Assembly: GCF_935825525.1 (NCBI RefSeq)
Contig: NZ_CAKXZT010000116.1
Coordinates: forward strand, 1-64,000
Length of the DNA: 64,000 bases
Source of the DNA: Mesorhizobium escarrei
GTDB taxonomy: Bacteria > Pseudomonadota > Alphaproteobacteria > Rhizobiales > Rhizobiaceae
Reading direction: 5' to 3'
Position 1 is the first letter of the stretch. Each line of letters starts with the position of its first letter. Below are positions 46,247-56,249 of this stretch, piece by piece. The position numbers were made by a program, and so were the translations under genes. The notes under the pieces are model-generated. The model did not search any database. It was not told where the DNA came from and saw only the letters and a program-made list of their open reading frames with translations.

Positions 46247-46339
46247 GGGCGGAGCTTTCCTTCCAGAAATGCGGCGCCAGTCTTGTCTGGCTTCTCCGCG
46301 CGCCCCACTGCAGGCCGATGCACAAACCTGATTGGAGCA

Positions 46340-46378
46340 GGCTAGTCAATCGAGCGATTCTTGCATTTATGAAAGGAA
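46340..46378 (-). promoter_or_regulatory. MocC-type upstream element, copy 2
   Basis: A 39-bp segment that, read leftward, ends GCTCGATTGACTAGCC and matches 49878-49916 at 35 of 39 positions. It sits between the LacI-type gene and MocC copy 2. Conservation in front of three MocC copies suggests a promoter with a bound regulator, possibly the neighbouring LacI protein. Confidence 0.6.
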
Positions 46379-46407
46379 TGTCGGCCATGGCGATAGATCA
46401 CATCATT

Positions 46408-47472
46408 TCAGATGTTTTCCGGAAGATAGATGTCAAACGGCAGAAATGTCTGCCCCGGCGTCTCCGCCGTGCCGGTCTTGATGGCGCGATCCATCAGCAA
46501 CATCAGCTCCTGGCAAAGTCGGCGCAGTGGCGTGGCGACCGCCATCGTGATGATGTCATCAGCGAGGGCCTCCCGTGACTCCGGCGTGATTTCATTCACG
46601 ATCGCCACGAGATCCTGACCTTTGCCCTCTTCCCGGAGCGCTGAGATAGCGCCCTCCATGCCACCGCCGGCCACGTAGAAGCCGACGAGCTCAGGTTCCC
46701 GCTGCATAAGGTCCAGCAGCGCCTCGTAAGTGATCTGTCGTTTCTCAAGGTTCACGAGCGTATCGAGCACCTCGAATGCTGGCTCGTTCTCACGGAAAAA
46801 AGAACGAAAGCCGCTTTCCCGTAGCTCGTGACCCTGGAAACGGTGGCTGCCGACAAACACCGCCACCTTGCCAGGCCGTTTAGCGGCCTTGGAGAACATC
46901 CAAGCTGCCGTCCGCCCGACCCTGCGGTTGTTGAGACCGATGTAACCCTCGCGCACGCCAGCGGCGAAGTCAGAAAGGAGCGAGAAAACCGGGATGCCTT
47001 TCGCCTTGAGCTCCTCGACTGCTGCCGTGATCTTCGGGTGGTCCGGCGCCACCATGGCGATCGCGTGGCATCGGCTACCAAGATCCTTAAGGAGGGTGGT
47101 CAGGTCCCCGGGCAAATGTGATGGCGCGAATTCGATGAGCGGAATGCCGTGGAAGGACTGGGCCGAACTCACCGACGCTTCGACCTCGCGCGCGAACTCC
47201 TGGTAGAAATGCTGGGCCGGTTTTCTCAAGATGAAGCCTAGCCGGTAGCGCGGCAGATCCCGTTGCAAGCGCTGTTTGATGAGACCCGCAGCATGATAGC
47301 CGATCGCGTGGGCGGCCTCGTGGACCCGCCGCGCGGTCTTCTCCCGCACCGGCAGGCGAGCGTTCAGGACCCGATCGACAGTCGCCACGCTCACCCCGGC
47401 TTCGCGGGCGAGATCGACAATTGTGGGGCGCTTTGCCGTCGCTCCAATTCTGATCGGCTGTCTCTCTGTCAT
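46408..47472 (-). CDS. LacI-family sugar-responsive transcriptional regulator
   Basis: 354-residue regulator. The LacI HTH is RPTIVDLAREAGVSVATVDR followed by VLNARLPVREKTARRVHEAA. The periplasmic-binding-protein-like domain follows (RYRLGFILRKPAQHFYQEFA, AIAMVAPDHPKITAAVEELK, VAVFVGSHRFQGHELRESGF). It probably senses a sugar or polyol. The next gene in the same direction is MocC copy 2, separated by the conserved 39-bp element, so this is the probable target. An ATG nine bases earlier is an alternative start. Confidence 0.88.
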   Translation of the reverse strand: MTERQPIRIGATAKRPTIVDLAREAGVSVATVDRVLNARLPVREKTARRVHEAAHAIGYHAAGLIKQRLQRDLPRYRLGFILRKPAQHFYQEFAREVEASVSSAQSFHGIPLIEFAPSHLPGDLTTLLKDLGSRCHAIAMVAPDHPKITAAVEELKAKGIPVFSLLSDFAAGVREGYIGLNNRRVGRTAAWMFSKAAKRPGKVAVFVGSHRFQGHELRESGFRSFFRENEPAFEVLDTLVNLEKRQITYEALLDLMQREPELVGFYVAGGGMEGAISALREEGKGQDLVAIVNEITPESREALADDIITMAVATPLRRLCQELMLLMDRAIKTGTAETPGQTFLPFDIYLPENI

Positions 47473-47759
47473 CCGGCGCATCCCAGCGACGGTTCGGGGC
47501 GGCAAAGTGAAAATTTCGGCATCCTGCACGATCGACTGCCTATCCAATGAACGGCGCTCCAGGCGCAACCGCGCGGGTGTCGATCTACGGTTCGTTTCGA
47601 TAAGGCGTCCATATTTCTTGTACTCACCGCATTTGGCGCTTCTGATCTGTGGCCCGCGAAGCACTGTTTAGAGCCAGCGAGCCGATTGTTTCGTTCGGAT
47701 GTTAGCCCGGCGACTGGATTAGTCGCGCTACAGCAATCTTGCTGGGGCGGATGGCCGGT

Positions 47760-49058
47760 TTAATCTCTCGGCAAGCTCCCGCAGAAGGCAGCTTTCATGC
47801 GCGCTTCGTCCAATTCGCCTTCCCAGCGGGCGACAACGAGCGAGGCCACCGCGTTGCCGACTACATTCGTCAGCGCTCGGCATTCGGACATGAAGCGGTC
47901 CACGCCAAGGATCAGAGCCATCCCAGCAACGGGAACGCTCGGGATTACGGAGAGCGTAGCGGCCAAGGTGATAAAGCCGGCGCCTGTTATACCTGCGGCA
48001 CCCTTCGAGGAAAGCATCGCGACAAGCAATAGGAGGACCTGGTCGGAAATCGACAAGTGCGTGTTCGTCGCCTGGGCGAGGAAGAGGGCGGCAAGCGTCA
48101 TGTAGATATTGGTGCCGTCCAGATTGAAGGAATATCCAGTCGGGATAACGAGACCCACGACAGAACGCTTGGCGCCGGCCTTCTCCATCTTTTCCATGAG
48201 CGAGGGCAGCGCGGCCTCCGAGGAGGACGTTGCCAGGACCAGCAGCAGCTCTTCCTTGATGTAGCGCACGAGAGAAAAGATCGAGAAGCCGTTGTATCGG
48301 CAGACCGCGCCGAGAATCCCGAATACGAAGAAGAAGGCAGTGAAATAGAACGTCGCGACCAGCATCGCGAGGTTGGCCACCGAACCGATGCCATATTTGC
48401 CGATGGTGAAGGCCATGGCGCCGAAAGCGCCGACGGGCGCGGCCCTCATCAGAATGCCGACCAGCTTGAACACCGGCGCAAGGAGCGCCTGAAGCAAAGA
48501 AAGCACAGGCTTGCCCGTGTCGCCGACCATCGCCAGAGCGATGCCGAACAGGACCGAGAAGAACAGGACCTGCAGGATGTCGCCTTCGGCGAAGGCACCA
48601 ACGATCGTTATCGGGATGATGTTCATCAGAAAGCCGGCCACGGACTGCTCGTGGACCTTGGCGGCATAGCCCTTCACGGCCTGAACATCGAGCGACGCCG
48701 GATCAATGTTGAGGCCAGCACCTGGCTGAACGACATTTGCGACTATGAGACCGACAACCAGTGCGAGGCTCGAGAAGGTGACGAAATAGATCATCGCTTT
48801 GCCGGCGACCCGGCCAACCTTTTTGAGGTCGTTCATGCCGGCAATGCCGGTCGTGACGGTTAGAAAGATCACTGGTGCGATGATCATTTTCACGAGCTTG
48901 ATGAAAGCATCGCCGAGGGGCTTCAGAGCCTCTCCGGTCCCCGGACAGAAATAGCCCACTGCGACACCGAGGGCGATGGCGGTAAGCACCTGCACGTAGA
49001 GCTGGGCGTAGAAGGCCTTGCGGGGCGTGGGACCCGCGCTTCGGATTGGTGGAACCAA
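47760..49058 (-). CDS. dctA: C4-dicarboxylate transporter
   Basis: 432-residue DAACS-family symporter. Multiple helices, the [20 protein letters not shown] hairpin motif and [20 protein letters not shown] are diagnostic. DctA imports succinate, malate and fumarate, the plant-supplied fuel for nitrogen fixation. TTG at 49058 follows GGGAG. A sigma-54 promoter and a DctD-like inverted repeat lie upstream. No dctBD genes are in the window, so activation must come from elsewhere or from NifA. Confidence 0.93.
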   Translation of the reverse strand: MVPPIRSAGPTPRKAFYAQLYVQVLTAIALGVAVGYFCPGTGEALKPLGDAFIKLVKMIIAPVIFLTVTTGIAGMNDLKKVGRVAGKAMIYFVTFSSLALVVGLIVANVVQPGAGLNIDPASLDVQAVKGYAAKVHEQSVAGFLMNIIPITIVGAFAEGDILQVLFFSVLFGIALAMVGDTGKPVLSLLQALLAPVFKLVGILMRAAPVGAFGAMAFTIGKYGIGSVANLAMLVATFYFTAFFFVFGILGAVCRYNGFSIFSLVRYIKEELLLVLATSSSEAALPSLMEKMEKAGAKRSVVGLVIPTGYSFNLDGTNIYMTLAALFLAQATNTHLSISDQVLLLLVAMLSSKGAAGITGAGFITLAATLSVIPSVPVAGMALILGVDRFMSECRALTNVVGNAVASLVVARWEGELDEARMKAAFCGSLPRD

Positions 49059-49153
49059 CAGCTTTTCTCTCCCTGACCGGACGGGGTGGGGCTCCTCCCT
49101 TCCCGCGCTTCTCCCATCGCGGCGCTCCGGTCAAACGCTGCTGCCATCTCAGC

Positions 49154-49169
49154 CGCAAACGTTGTGCCA
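49154..49169 (-). promoter_or_regulatory. Sigma-54 promoter of dctA
   Basis: On the minus strand TGGCACAACGTTTGCG carries the -24 TGGCAC and -12 TTGC elements with correct spacing, about 97 bases before the dctA start. dctA genes are classic RpoN-dependent genes. Confidence 0.75.
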
Positions 49170-49230
49170 AGTGGAACCCGCGCCCAATTATGCGTATTCC
49201 GCCGCTCGGTCACGCAGCTTCAGTGAGGCT

Positions 49231-49248
49231 TGTGCGGGTTTCCGCACT
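49231..49248 (-). promoter_or_regulatory. DctD-like upstream activator site
   Basis: The inverted repeat GTGCGG-GTTT-CCGCAC lies about 65 bases upstream of the -24 element, where DctD binds tandem GTGCGG/CCGCAC dyads in other rhizobia. Only one clear copy is seen; GTGTGGAGG/CCCTACACA near 49455 is a weak second. The rest of 49249-49877 has no supported gene. Confidence 0.6.
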
Positions 49249-49877
49249 GGTTGCCTCCATTCTTGGCGAAATTCCGCACCTAAGGCTCCGGCAATGGTCC
49301 GTGTCTGAAGCAATAGGTCGGTAGAGCACGGATGATACAACAAGGGCGCGTTGCAACCATTGCTTTTGCCCGGCAGAGCGGCCGCCGGTCGGTATCTCTG
49401 GGGTCCCGATGTGCCCCTCCTTTCTTTGTCTTGTTTGCGACTGACCGCGCACCGGTGTGGAGGATTCCCTACACAACCGTGCTTCGCCGCGCTCCCGTTG
49501 CAGCCGAGTGCGTCTCGAAGGGGCAGTGGAGAAGACCGGTGATTCCGCCAGTCCTGGGGCGCAACGGTGTGATTCAGGAGATGCTTCGGAGCACGAACAT
49601 AAGCCGCGCTCGAAGACAACTTTGCGCCATGGCATGCGCCGCAGCGTGTTCTATTGTCAACGGCATCAATAGCGAGGGTATGAATGGTTGCTGCGATCCA
49701 CTCAGTGAGCCGCTACCGCTTCCGCACCACCTGATGGGGCGCTGGAAGCACGCACAGGCGCTCGGTATGCTCAGCGCGCCGCGCACCCGCCGAGACGCCG
49801 GGGTAAACATCTCTGCCGTTCGCATCGATCTGCGAGCAACTATCTGAATTGATGGGATTCTGTCATGTCGTCCTACT

Positions 49878-49916
49878 TTCCTTTCACAAATGCAAGGAAA
49901 GCTCGATTGACTAGCC
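49878..49916 (+). promoter_or_regulatory. MocC-type upstream element, copy 3
   Basis: A 39-bp match to the element at 46340-46378, in the same orientation relative to the MocC-like sequence that follows. It begins TTCCTTTCACAAATGCAAGG and ends GCTCGATTGACTAGCC. The gene it once served (50004 on) is decayed. Confidence 0.6.
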
Positions 49917-50003
49917 CCCGTCGTTCCCGCTCTGTAGAGCAACGTGTGGTTGCGCTCGGGAGGAGCCTGAACCGCGCCCCACTTCAGTAAGGATAGCCAA
50001 GCC

Positions 50004-50330
50004 ATGCCTCAAGCATTGCCTCCGGCGTTTTTCGTTCTTGCCGATCATCACGGCCTGACCGACGCCCAAAACCGTGACCCACTTTCGATCCAATGGCAGC
50101 CAGTATGCCGGCTGCGGAAGTCGGCGTGCTGCCGTGACGCCGGGTCACAGACTATCCGTATCGACGTCTCAGGCGTTTCGATGAGCGGCTCCTACGAGCG
50201 AGCAAGCGCGCCAATCATGCGGCGGCCCGCGGGGCGAAGAAACTCTTGCTGGTGCCGGCCATCGGTGGCTCGGGCCTCGATGCCACTTGACGAGGCCTCA
50301 ACGCCCGGGGGGCGTCGCAGGTTCAGATGG
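50004..50330 (+). pseudogene. Decayed MocC-like gene, copy 3
   Basis: HHGLTDAQNRDP at the start matches the GLTDVQIR block of the other two copies. Further on, in a different frame, come [20 protein letters not shown] and [13 protein letters not shown], matching [36 protein letters not shown]. Several frame changes and a TGA end it. It lies just upstream of nifA, showing that this family was repeatedly copied or reshuffled within the island. Confidence 0.65.
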
Positions 50331-50367
50331 GGCGGCGTTGCTTTCGCGGCTCCACATCGAGGATGAC

Positions 50368-52149
50368 ATGCTAGACCGGGACAATAATGGCCAACCTGAA
50401 GAAAATGCTGGGCAGACGCCGCCATGCTGCTCGTCGCTTCATGACGCGAAAAGGGATGACTCAGAATCCGCTATTCTGCCGTCGCGCGCGAGCGTGCTTG
50501 CTGGCATATGGGAAATAGTGAAAGCACTCACCGCCCCCTCCGGGCTCGAAGTCACGCTGGCCAAGGTCGTAGACCTCCTGCGATCGTTTCTGCAGATGCG
50601 GCACGGCATCATCTCTCTCTTCGATAGTGATGGCGAACTGGAAATCACCGTAGGCGCCGGCTGGACCGAGAGCTGCGGTGAGCGCTGCCGGACGTATCTG
50701 CCGCGGAAGGCAATCGACCATATTGTGGCCACGGACACGCCCCTGGCCACCGAGAACATCGCGGTTCATTCGGCTTTCACCGCCGCCGACATGGAGGTGC
50801 TCGGGGTCTCCGAAAACATACCAGTGTCCTTCGTCGGCGTTCCCATCCGCGTCGATGCGAATGTCGTGGGCACGCTGACCATCGACCACGTACTGGACAA
50901 TGGCTCAAGAGTTTGGCTCGATTACAACCTCTGTCTGCTTCCCCTAATCGCCAACCTGGTAGGACAGACAGTCAAGTCGCATCGCTCTTTCGACGGCGAC
51001 CCCGAGCAACCGATGGCACAGCAGGATTTGCTGCCAAAGCAGAAGCATCCGGCCCGGCAGCGTAACAAGATTCACGTTGAGGGGATGATTGGCGACAGTT
51101 TGGCGTTGCGCGGTCTGCTTGAGAAAGTCGCGGTCGTAGCTAAGGCTAAGATTGCGGTTCTGTTGCGAGGCGAATCCGGTACCGGCAAGGAGCTGGTCGC
51201 CAAGGCTATCCACGAGTTGTCGCCGCGCGCCAAGCGGCCCTTCATCAAGCTCAATTGCGCGGCGCTGCCCGAGACAGTCCTGGAATCCGAATTGTTCGGT
51301 CATGAGAAGGGTGCATTCACCAGCGCGTTCAACTCACGCAAGGGGCGCTTTGAGCTCGCCGACAAGGGGACGCTGTTCCTGGACGAGATCGGCGAGATTT
51401 CGGCCTCTTTCCAGGCAAAGCTCTTGCGCGTGCTGCAGGAGCAGGAGTTTGAGCGCGTCGGCGGCAACCAGACCATTAAAGTCGATGTTCGCATCATTGC
51501 CGCCACGAACAAGAACCTGGAAGAGGCGGTTGCCAGAAACGAGTTCCGTGCCGACCTCTATTACCGCATCAGTGTGGTTCCCTTGCTGGTGCCAGCGCTA
51601 CGCGAAAGGCGCAGTGATATTCCGCTACTCGCCGCTGAGTTTCTCAAGAATTTCAACGGTGAGAACGGCCGGATGCTGACCTTCGATCCCAGTGCGATTG
51701 AAGTCCTGATAAACTGTGATTTTCCCGGCAACATTCGCGAGCTCGAAAATTGCGTGTATCGGACAGCAGTTCTGGCGGCGGGACCATCAATCGGGAGAGG
51801 CGACTTTGCATGCTGCCAGGGCAAATGCTTCGCCGAGGCGCTGCACAAGAGCAGATTTGGCAAAATCGCGCTGCAATCCCCGCCGATCGTGCCGCTGCCA
51901 GCGGTTGCGGCCATACCGCCCGCTGCTGCCGCCGTCGCAGTCCCGCCTGAGATCACAAGTCAGCCGCCGCTTGGCCCTGCCGGGGCAGTCCAGTTAAATG
52001 GTGCAAGAATGACCGATGCTGAACGTGTCATCGAGGCCATGGAAAGATGTGGCTGGGTGCAGGCAAAGGCGGCACGCCTGCTTGGACTGACGCCCCGCCA
52101 GATTGGCTACATGTTGAGGAAATACGGCATCGAGATCAAGCGTCTTTGA
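50368..52149 (+). CDS. nifA: Nitrogen-fixation transcriptional activator NifA
   Basis: 593-residue sigma-54 activator. The N-terminal GAF domain spans roughly 35-190. The AAA+ domain starts near 235 with [15 protein letters not shown] (Walker A), [20 protein letters not shown] (sigma-54 loop) and [12 protein letters not shown] (Walker B). The oxygen-sensing cysteines follow the rhizobial rule C-X11-C-X19-C-X4-C (last pair CCQGKC), and the C-terminal HTH is [20 protein letters not shown]. The sigma-54 contact loop reads GAFTSA instead of the usual GAFTGA. GAGGA precedes ATG 50368. Likely targets in this window are the promoters at 6365 and possibly 9844. Confidence 0.93.
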   Translation: MLDRDNNGQPEENAGQTPPCCSSLHDAKRDDSESAILPSRASVLAGIWEIVKALTAPSGLEVTLAKVVDLLRSFLQMRHGIISLFDSDGELEITVGAGWTESCGERCRTYLPRKAIDHIVATDTPLATENIAVHSAFTAADMEVLGVSENIPVSFVGVPIRVDANVVGTLTIDHVLDNGSRVWLDYNLCLLPLIANLVGQTVKSHRSFDGDPEQPMAQQDLLPKQKHPARQRNKIHVEGMIGDSLALRGLLEKVAVVAKAKIAVLLRGESGTGKELVAKAIHELSPRAKRPFIKLNCAALPETVLESELFGHEKGAFTSAFNSRKGRFELADKGTLFLDEIGEISASFQAKLLRVLQEQEFERVGGNQTIKVDVRIIAATNKNLEEAVARNEFRADLYYRISVVPLLVPALRERRSDIPLLAAEFLKNFNGENGRMLTFDPSAIEVLINCDFPGNIRELENCVYRTAVLAAGPSIGRGDFACCQGKCFAEALHKSRFGKIALQSPPIVPLPAVAAIPPAAAAVAVPPEITSQPPLGPAGAVQLNGARMTDAERVIEAMERCGWVQAKAARLLGLTPRQIGYMLRKYGIEIKRL

Positions 52150-52384
52150 AGCTAACGACCGAAGCGAGTAGCGGGGACCGTGCTTGTGCCCCTGGAAACG
52201 GGTGATGGGGACCTCACGTCAGTGCCAACTTTCGATCCAATCGCACAGTCCGGCTGACCCCGCGGAGCTGTCGGCTTCACGACGCACCTGGGTTTGAAGG
52301 CAGCGCTATCATCGATGGTCCAAGCCATGTCTCGATATCACCAGCCCGTGCCGGATGTACTGGGACTGAAACGGAGAAAAAATC

Positions 52385-53533
52385 ATGTCGGATGCAAAAC
52401 TCGGAACTGTGCTTTCCTCTCTCTCGCAAGTGGCGAGACAGTTAGATGTTCTGCTATCCGACAAACCGGCGCCGGATGCGAGTTGCGTCAAGCTAAATAC
52501 GAACGAGAACCCGTTTCCGCTGCCGACAGTCATAATGCAGAGTGCAATGGCGGCTCTCGAACGGCAGTATCTATATCCAGAAGACGACAACGTCAGCTTG
52601 AGGCAAGCAGCTTCTGAAGCCTACGGCGTCTCCAAGGATCAGGTGATCGCCGGAAACGGATCGTCTGAACTGCTTGGGCTTATTTACAGAGCTTTCCTGG
52701 TTCCAGGAGACAGCGTGGCGATGATGTCGCCCGGGTTTTCGTTCAACCGCAAACTTGCCAGTTTGCAGGGTGCTCAATTTGTCGAAGTCGAATGGGGCCA
52801 AGATCATTCCTTGCCCGTAGAACAATTGCTTTTGGCGCCTGCAAAAGATGCCAAATTCATTCTGCTGGCTAATCCGAACAATCCGACCGGAACGTTTGTT
52901 CCGGTGGCCGATATCGAACGTTTAGTATCACAATCAGACCGCATGATTGTCTTGGATGAGGCCTACGTCGATTTTGCACCGGATAATGGTCTGCATCTCA
53001 TCAATTGTTATCCGAATCTCCTGGTCTTGAGAACGTTCTCGAAAAGCTATGCCACCGCCGGCATTCGCGTCGGTTTCGGACTTGGTCACCCTGAAGTCAT
53101 TGGCAGGCTGCGAAATCTTCAGAACGTCTTCAACATGAATGTGATCGGCCATGCGGTTGGTATCAGCGTCCTTGGGCACCGAGGCGCCTATGCCGAGAAC
53201 CACAAGCACATCAAGCATGAAAGACAGCGAGTGACGATGGCGCTGTCAAAACTCGGATTTTCCGTAATACCTTCCCACGCAAATTTCCTGCTAGCACGTG
53301 TGCCAGCGGGGCAGGAAGGCGCATGGTGGCAAGCAGCCTTGGAAAGGCAAAAGATACTCGTTGCCTTCTTTCCTGATGCAGGTTTGGAAAATTACATCCG
53401 CATTAGCATCGGCACAAAAGATGAGATGGATGAATTTCTTGAGGCCGCCAGCGACATAGCTGGAACGGCGAAGGAAACTATCCCACTGTGCCGGCCGTCA
53501 GCGGCCGCTGCTCCTGCCTTAACCAATCGATAG
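52385..53533 (+). CDS. Histidinol-phosphate aminotransferase-like PLP enzyme
   Basis: 382-residue class-I/II aminotransferase of the HisC type: LNTNENPFPLPT, GNGSSELLGLIYRAFLVPGD, ANPNNPTGTFVP, DEAYVDFAP and the PLP lysine in TFSKSYATAGIRVGFGLG. HisC-like enzymes transaminate histidinol phosphate or aromatic and other amino acids. Sitting directly downstream of nifA and away from his genes, it is more likely a specialised symbiotic or secondary-metabolism copy. GGAG lies before the ATG. The 235 bases upstream show no clear promoter. Confidence 0.87.
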   Translation: MSDAKLGTVLSSLSQVARQLDVLLSDKPAPDASCVKLNTNENPFPLPTVIMQSAMAALERQYLYPEDDNVSLRQAASEAYGVSKDQVIAGNGSSELLGLIYRAFLVPGDSVAMMSPGFSFNRKLASLQGAQFVEVEWGQDHSLPVEQLLLAPAKDAKFILLANPNNPTGTFVPVADIERLVSQSDRMIVLDEAYVDFAPDNGLHLINCYPNLLVLRTFSKSYATAGIRVGFGLGHPEVIGRLRNLQNVFNMNVIGHAVGISVLGHRGAYAENHKHIKHERQRVTMALSKLGFSVIPSHANFLLARVPAGQEGAWWQAALERQKILVAFFPDAGLENYIRISIGTKDEMDEFLEAASDIAGTAKETIPLCRPSAAAAPALTNR

Positions 53534-53619
53534 TTCCCCGGCCATTAAGCGCGCCGATAATTTGAATTTGCTTGCACCATTGCGAGCCACGAACCGTTGC
53601 AAAGAGTTGGAGAAAATTC

Positions 53620-54648
53620 GTGAAGAATGCCTTCCCCCGGGGCCTGACCATCGGCATATTCGACCATCTGGACGAGGACGGCTGCGAGATTGCCCGGCAA
53701 TACGCCGATCGCCTGAGTTTAGCAGAGGCGTGCGATCAGCTTGGCTTCTATGCATATCATCTGGCAGAGCACCACTGCACTCCGCACGGGAGGGGCCCAT
53801 CGCCGAATCTGTTCTTATCCAGCGTCGTCCAGCGCACCCGGCACCTTCGCGTCGGCCCGATGGTAATGCTCCTTGCCCTTTATCATCCACTGCGTGCGTT
53901 CGAGGAGATCTGCATGCTGGACCAGTTGAGTGGTGGCAGGGTCGAACTGGGTATAGGGCGCGGCTCTCTTCCAGTCGAACTGGGTTACTTCGGGATTGCT
54001 GCGGAGGCGGCGCCAGGTCACTATGCGGAAGCCAGCGAAATCCTTATTAAGGCGATGAAGGGCGACACGCTGTCCTATCGCGGCCGCCATTTTGAGCTGA
54101 ATGACGTCCCTTTGACGCTGAGATCTCATCAGCGCCCCCATCCACCGACATGGATCGCCACCAATAGACCCGAGTCGGCCAGCTGGGCCGCTGCAAGTGG
54201 CGCCAACATCGCGTGCCTGGGACCTGCCTCTTCTGTTCGCAGAATTACTGATGCATTCCGAGCCTGCCGGGAGCGCAGTGCCGACGCGGACGAGCGAGGG
54301 CCATTTCTTGGAATGCTCCGCATGGTCGTGATCGCGCGATCGGAAACAGATGCATATGCGCTCGCGGCACCCGCTTACGAACGATGGCTCAAGAGCTTCA
54401 GGTTCCTCTACGACCTCAATGCGCTCCAGACGCCGCCAAATCTGCCGCTGAGCTTGGATGCAGCAATCGAGAGCGAATTGTGCGTGGTAGGAACGGCATC
54501 TTCTGCGCGACAAGCTCTTCTTGATCAGCTCGAAGAGGCCGGTGCTAATTATCTACTTTGCCAACTTGCATTTGGGAATCTGTCCTTAGACGCTTCGCTA
54601 TACACCGCAAGGACGATCCAATCTGAAATCATGGCTCGTGTTACCTGA
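53620..54648 (+). CDS. Luciferase-like flavin-dependent monooxygenase
   Basis: 342-residue LLM-family enzyme (bacterial-luciferase TIM barrel). GFYAYHLAEHHCTPHGRGPS, VGPMVMLLALYHPLRAFEEI and LSGGRVELGIGRGSLPVEL are diagnostic. The enzyme uses reduced flavin to oxidise an unknown substrate. GTG at 53620 has GGAG seven bases upstream. It follows the HisC-like gene by 86 bases in the same direction and may form an operon with it, hinting at a two-step modification of an amino-acid-derived compound. Confidence 0.87.
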   Translation: MKNAFPRGLTIGIFDHLDEDGCEIARQYADRLSLAEACDQLGFYAYHLAEHHCTPHGRGPSPNLFLSSVVQRTRHLRVGPMVMLLALYHPLRAFEEICMLDQLSGGRVELGIGRGSLPVELGYFGIAAEAAPGHYAEASEILIKAMKGDTLSYRGRHFELNDVPLTLRSHQRPHPPTWIATNRPESASWAAASGANIACLGPASSVRRITDAFRACRERSADADERGPFLGMLRMVVIARSETDAYALAAPAYERWLKSFRFLYDLNALQTPPNLPLSLDAAIESELCVVGTASSARQALLDQLEEAGANYLLCQLAFGNLSLDASLYTARTIQSEIMARVT

Positions 54649-54893
54649 CGTGAAATGCGCGTTCCGTGTTCGAAGTTGAATTTTCTCCGGCGCACCATCA
54701 CCTTCCCGGTTCCGCGCATGATGCCGATATAGTGCTTGCTGTGTGGGTGGAGGGCGCGCACGCTTGTGGAGGCCCTAGTTACTTGGAGCGACCGGCCTGC
54801 CGATTAAGAAATCGCCCCGATTTCGTTTCGCAAGAGAGGGCGAACCTGTGCGTACCAGGGCAAAGCCCCGGTTTCTGGGCATAGAGAAGTTTG

Positions 54894-54948
54894 CTATAGC
54901 TCATTATTTAAGGCACTATGAGTTATAGAAAGGTGCGCTATAACTCAT
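54894..54948 (+). promoter_or_regulatory. Triple half-site operator at the Fic start codon
   Basis: CTATAGCTCAT (54894-54904), its inverted form ATGAGTTATAG (54918-54928) and CTATAACTCAT (54938-54948) form an inverted pair plus a third copy that includes the ATG of the fic gene. No ribosome site is visible. The Fic protein has a C-terminal winged helix, so autorepression here is plausible. Confidence 0.55.
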
Positions 54949-56062
54949 GGTATGGAATTGGGAGCAGGCTGACTGGCCGCATTTTACCTACGATAAGGAA
55001 GAATTGGAACCGCTGGAAAGGGAATTCCTGCTGCGATCGGGTGAGTTCCTGGGTGTCTTTCGGCACGTCGGTTCTGACGATCGCGACCAGATACGCATCG
55101 ATCTTATCAGTGAAGAGGCCTTGAAGACATCCGCGATTGAAGGGAAATACCTCAACCGCGAGAGTCTGCAATCATCCCTGCGCCAGCAACTTGGGCTGGG
55201 CAGCGAGAACAGGCGCATTCCGCCTGCCGAGCGCGGCATCGCGGAAATGATGGCCGACGTGTATTTACATTTTGGCCATGTCCTCTCGCATCGCACTCTC
55301 TACGCTTGGCACAAGATGGTGATGTCGGGGGAACGGCGTATTGAGACCATTGGCAATTACCGCCAGCATGCCGACGTCATGCAGATTGTTTCCAATCGGC
55401 TGGATAAGCCCGAAGTGCATTTCGAGGCACCTCCCTCAGCGCGGGTAAAAGCCGAAATGGATGCTTTCGCCGCTTGGTTCAACGATACCGCGCCTAAAGG
55501 TAAGACGCCGCTCCCGGCGTTGACGCGAGCCGGTATCGTGCACCTTTATTTCGAGAGCATCCACCCATTTGAGGATGGCAACGGCCGCATAGGCCGTGCC
55601 CTCTGCGAAAAGGCGCTTGCTCAAAGCCTGGGTGAGCCAAGTCTCATCGCTTTGGCATACACGATCGAACGCCACCGCAAGGCCTACTACGACAACCTGC
55701 AGGCCAGCAATAAGAGCAACGCGGTAACAAATTGGCTGCTCTACTTTGCCAACACGATCCTTGAAGCGCAACGCGTAACGCTGGTCCGCGTCGAATTCTC
55801 CGTAGCTAAAGCCAAGTTTTACGAACGCTACCGAAACCAGTTCAACGAGCGGCAGGAAAAGGTCATCGCCCGAATGTTCCGCGAAGGCATCGACGGGTTC
55901 AAAGGAGGGCTCAGCGCCGAGAGTTATATCGCCATCACTCAAGCATCGCGCGCCACGGCGACAAGAGATCTGCAAGACCTCGTTTCCAAGGGCGCGATGA
56001 TAAGAACTGGCGAACGGCGACACACGCGTTACGCCCTGAACATTCTGGATGACCGCAGGTAA
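54947..56062 (+). CDS. Fic-family AMP-transferase with DUF4172 and winged-helix domains
   Basis: 371 residues. The N-terminal DUF4172 domain opens with NWEQADWPHFTYD and contains KTSAIEGK, the inhibitory helix motif ([S/T]xxxE[G/N]). The Fic core has the complete motif HPFEDGNGRIGR near residue 206, with catalytic His. The C-terminal wHTH includes SYIAITQASRATATRDLQDL. Fic proteins attach AMP to target hydroxyls and often act as regulated toxins; with the inhibitory helix in the same chain it needs no separate antitoxin. Confidence 0.9.
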   Translation: MVWNWEQADWPHFTYDKEELEPLEREFLLRSGEFLGVFRHVGSDDRDQIRIDLISEEALKTSAIEGKYLNRESLQSSLRQQLGLGSENRRIPPAERGIAEMMADVYLHFGHVLSHRTLYAWHKMVMSGERRIETIGNYRQHADVMQIVSNRLDKPEVHFEAPPSARVKAEMDAFAAWFNDTAPKGKTPLPALTRAGIVHLYFESIHPFEDGNGRIGRALCEKALAQSLGEPSLIALAYTIERHRKAYYDNLQASNKSNAVTNWLLYFANTILEAQRVTLVRVEFSVAKAKFYERYRNQFNERQEKVIARMFREGIDGFKGGLSAESYIAITQASRATATRDLQDLVSKGAMIRTGERRHTRYALNILDDRR

Positions 56063-56249
56063 ACCGCAGCACAGGTTTATTGCCACCTTACTCGCGCAGC
56101 GACACGTGCGAAGTTTTGAGCAAAAAGGTCTATGAATTCAGAATCGCGCTGGGCAAAGCCTGAGCGCACCAAGTCCGACTTAAACGGGTCCGTCTGCATT
56201 TCGCTGAGAATTTCAGGGCAACGGTTGCGGTGCCAGCGCGTTTTCATCT

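Noticed and set aside
47670..47725. A nod box-like sequence (GATTGTTTCG...GGATG...TGGAT) upstream of the LacI-type gene
   Set aside because: The spacing is wrong by two bases and the TTTTACC module is missing, so it fits a true nod box poorly.
49188..49635. Open frames of about 140 codons upstream of dctA
   Set aside because: Their composition is unlike protein, and the region instead holds promoter elements.
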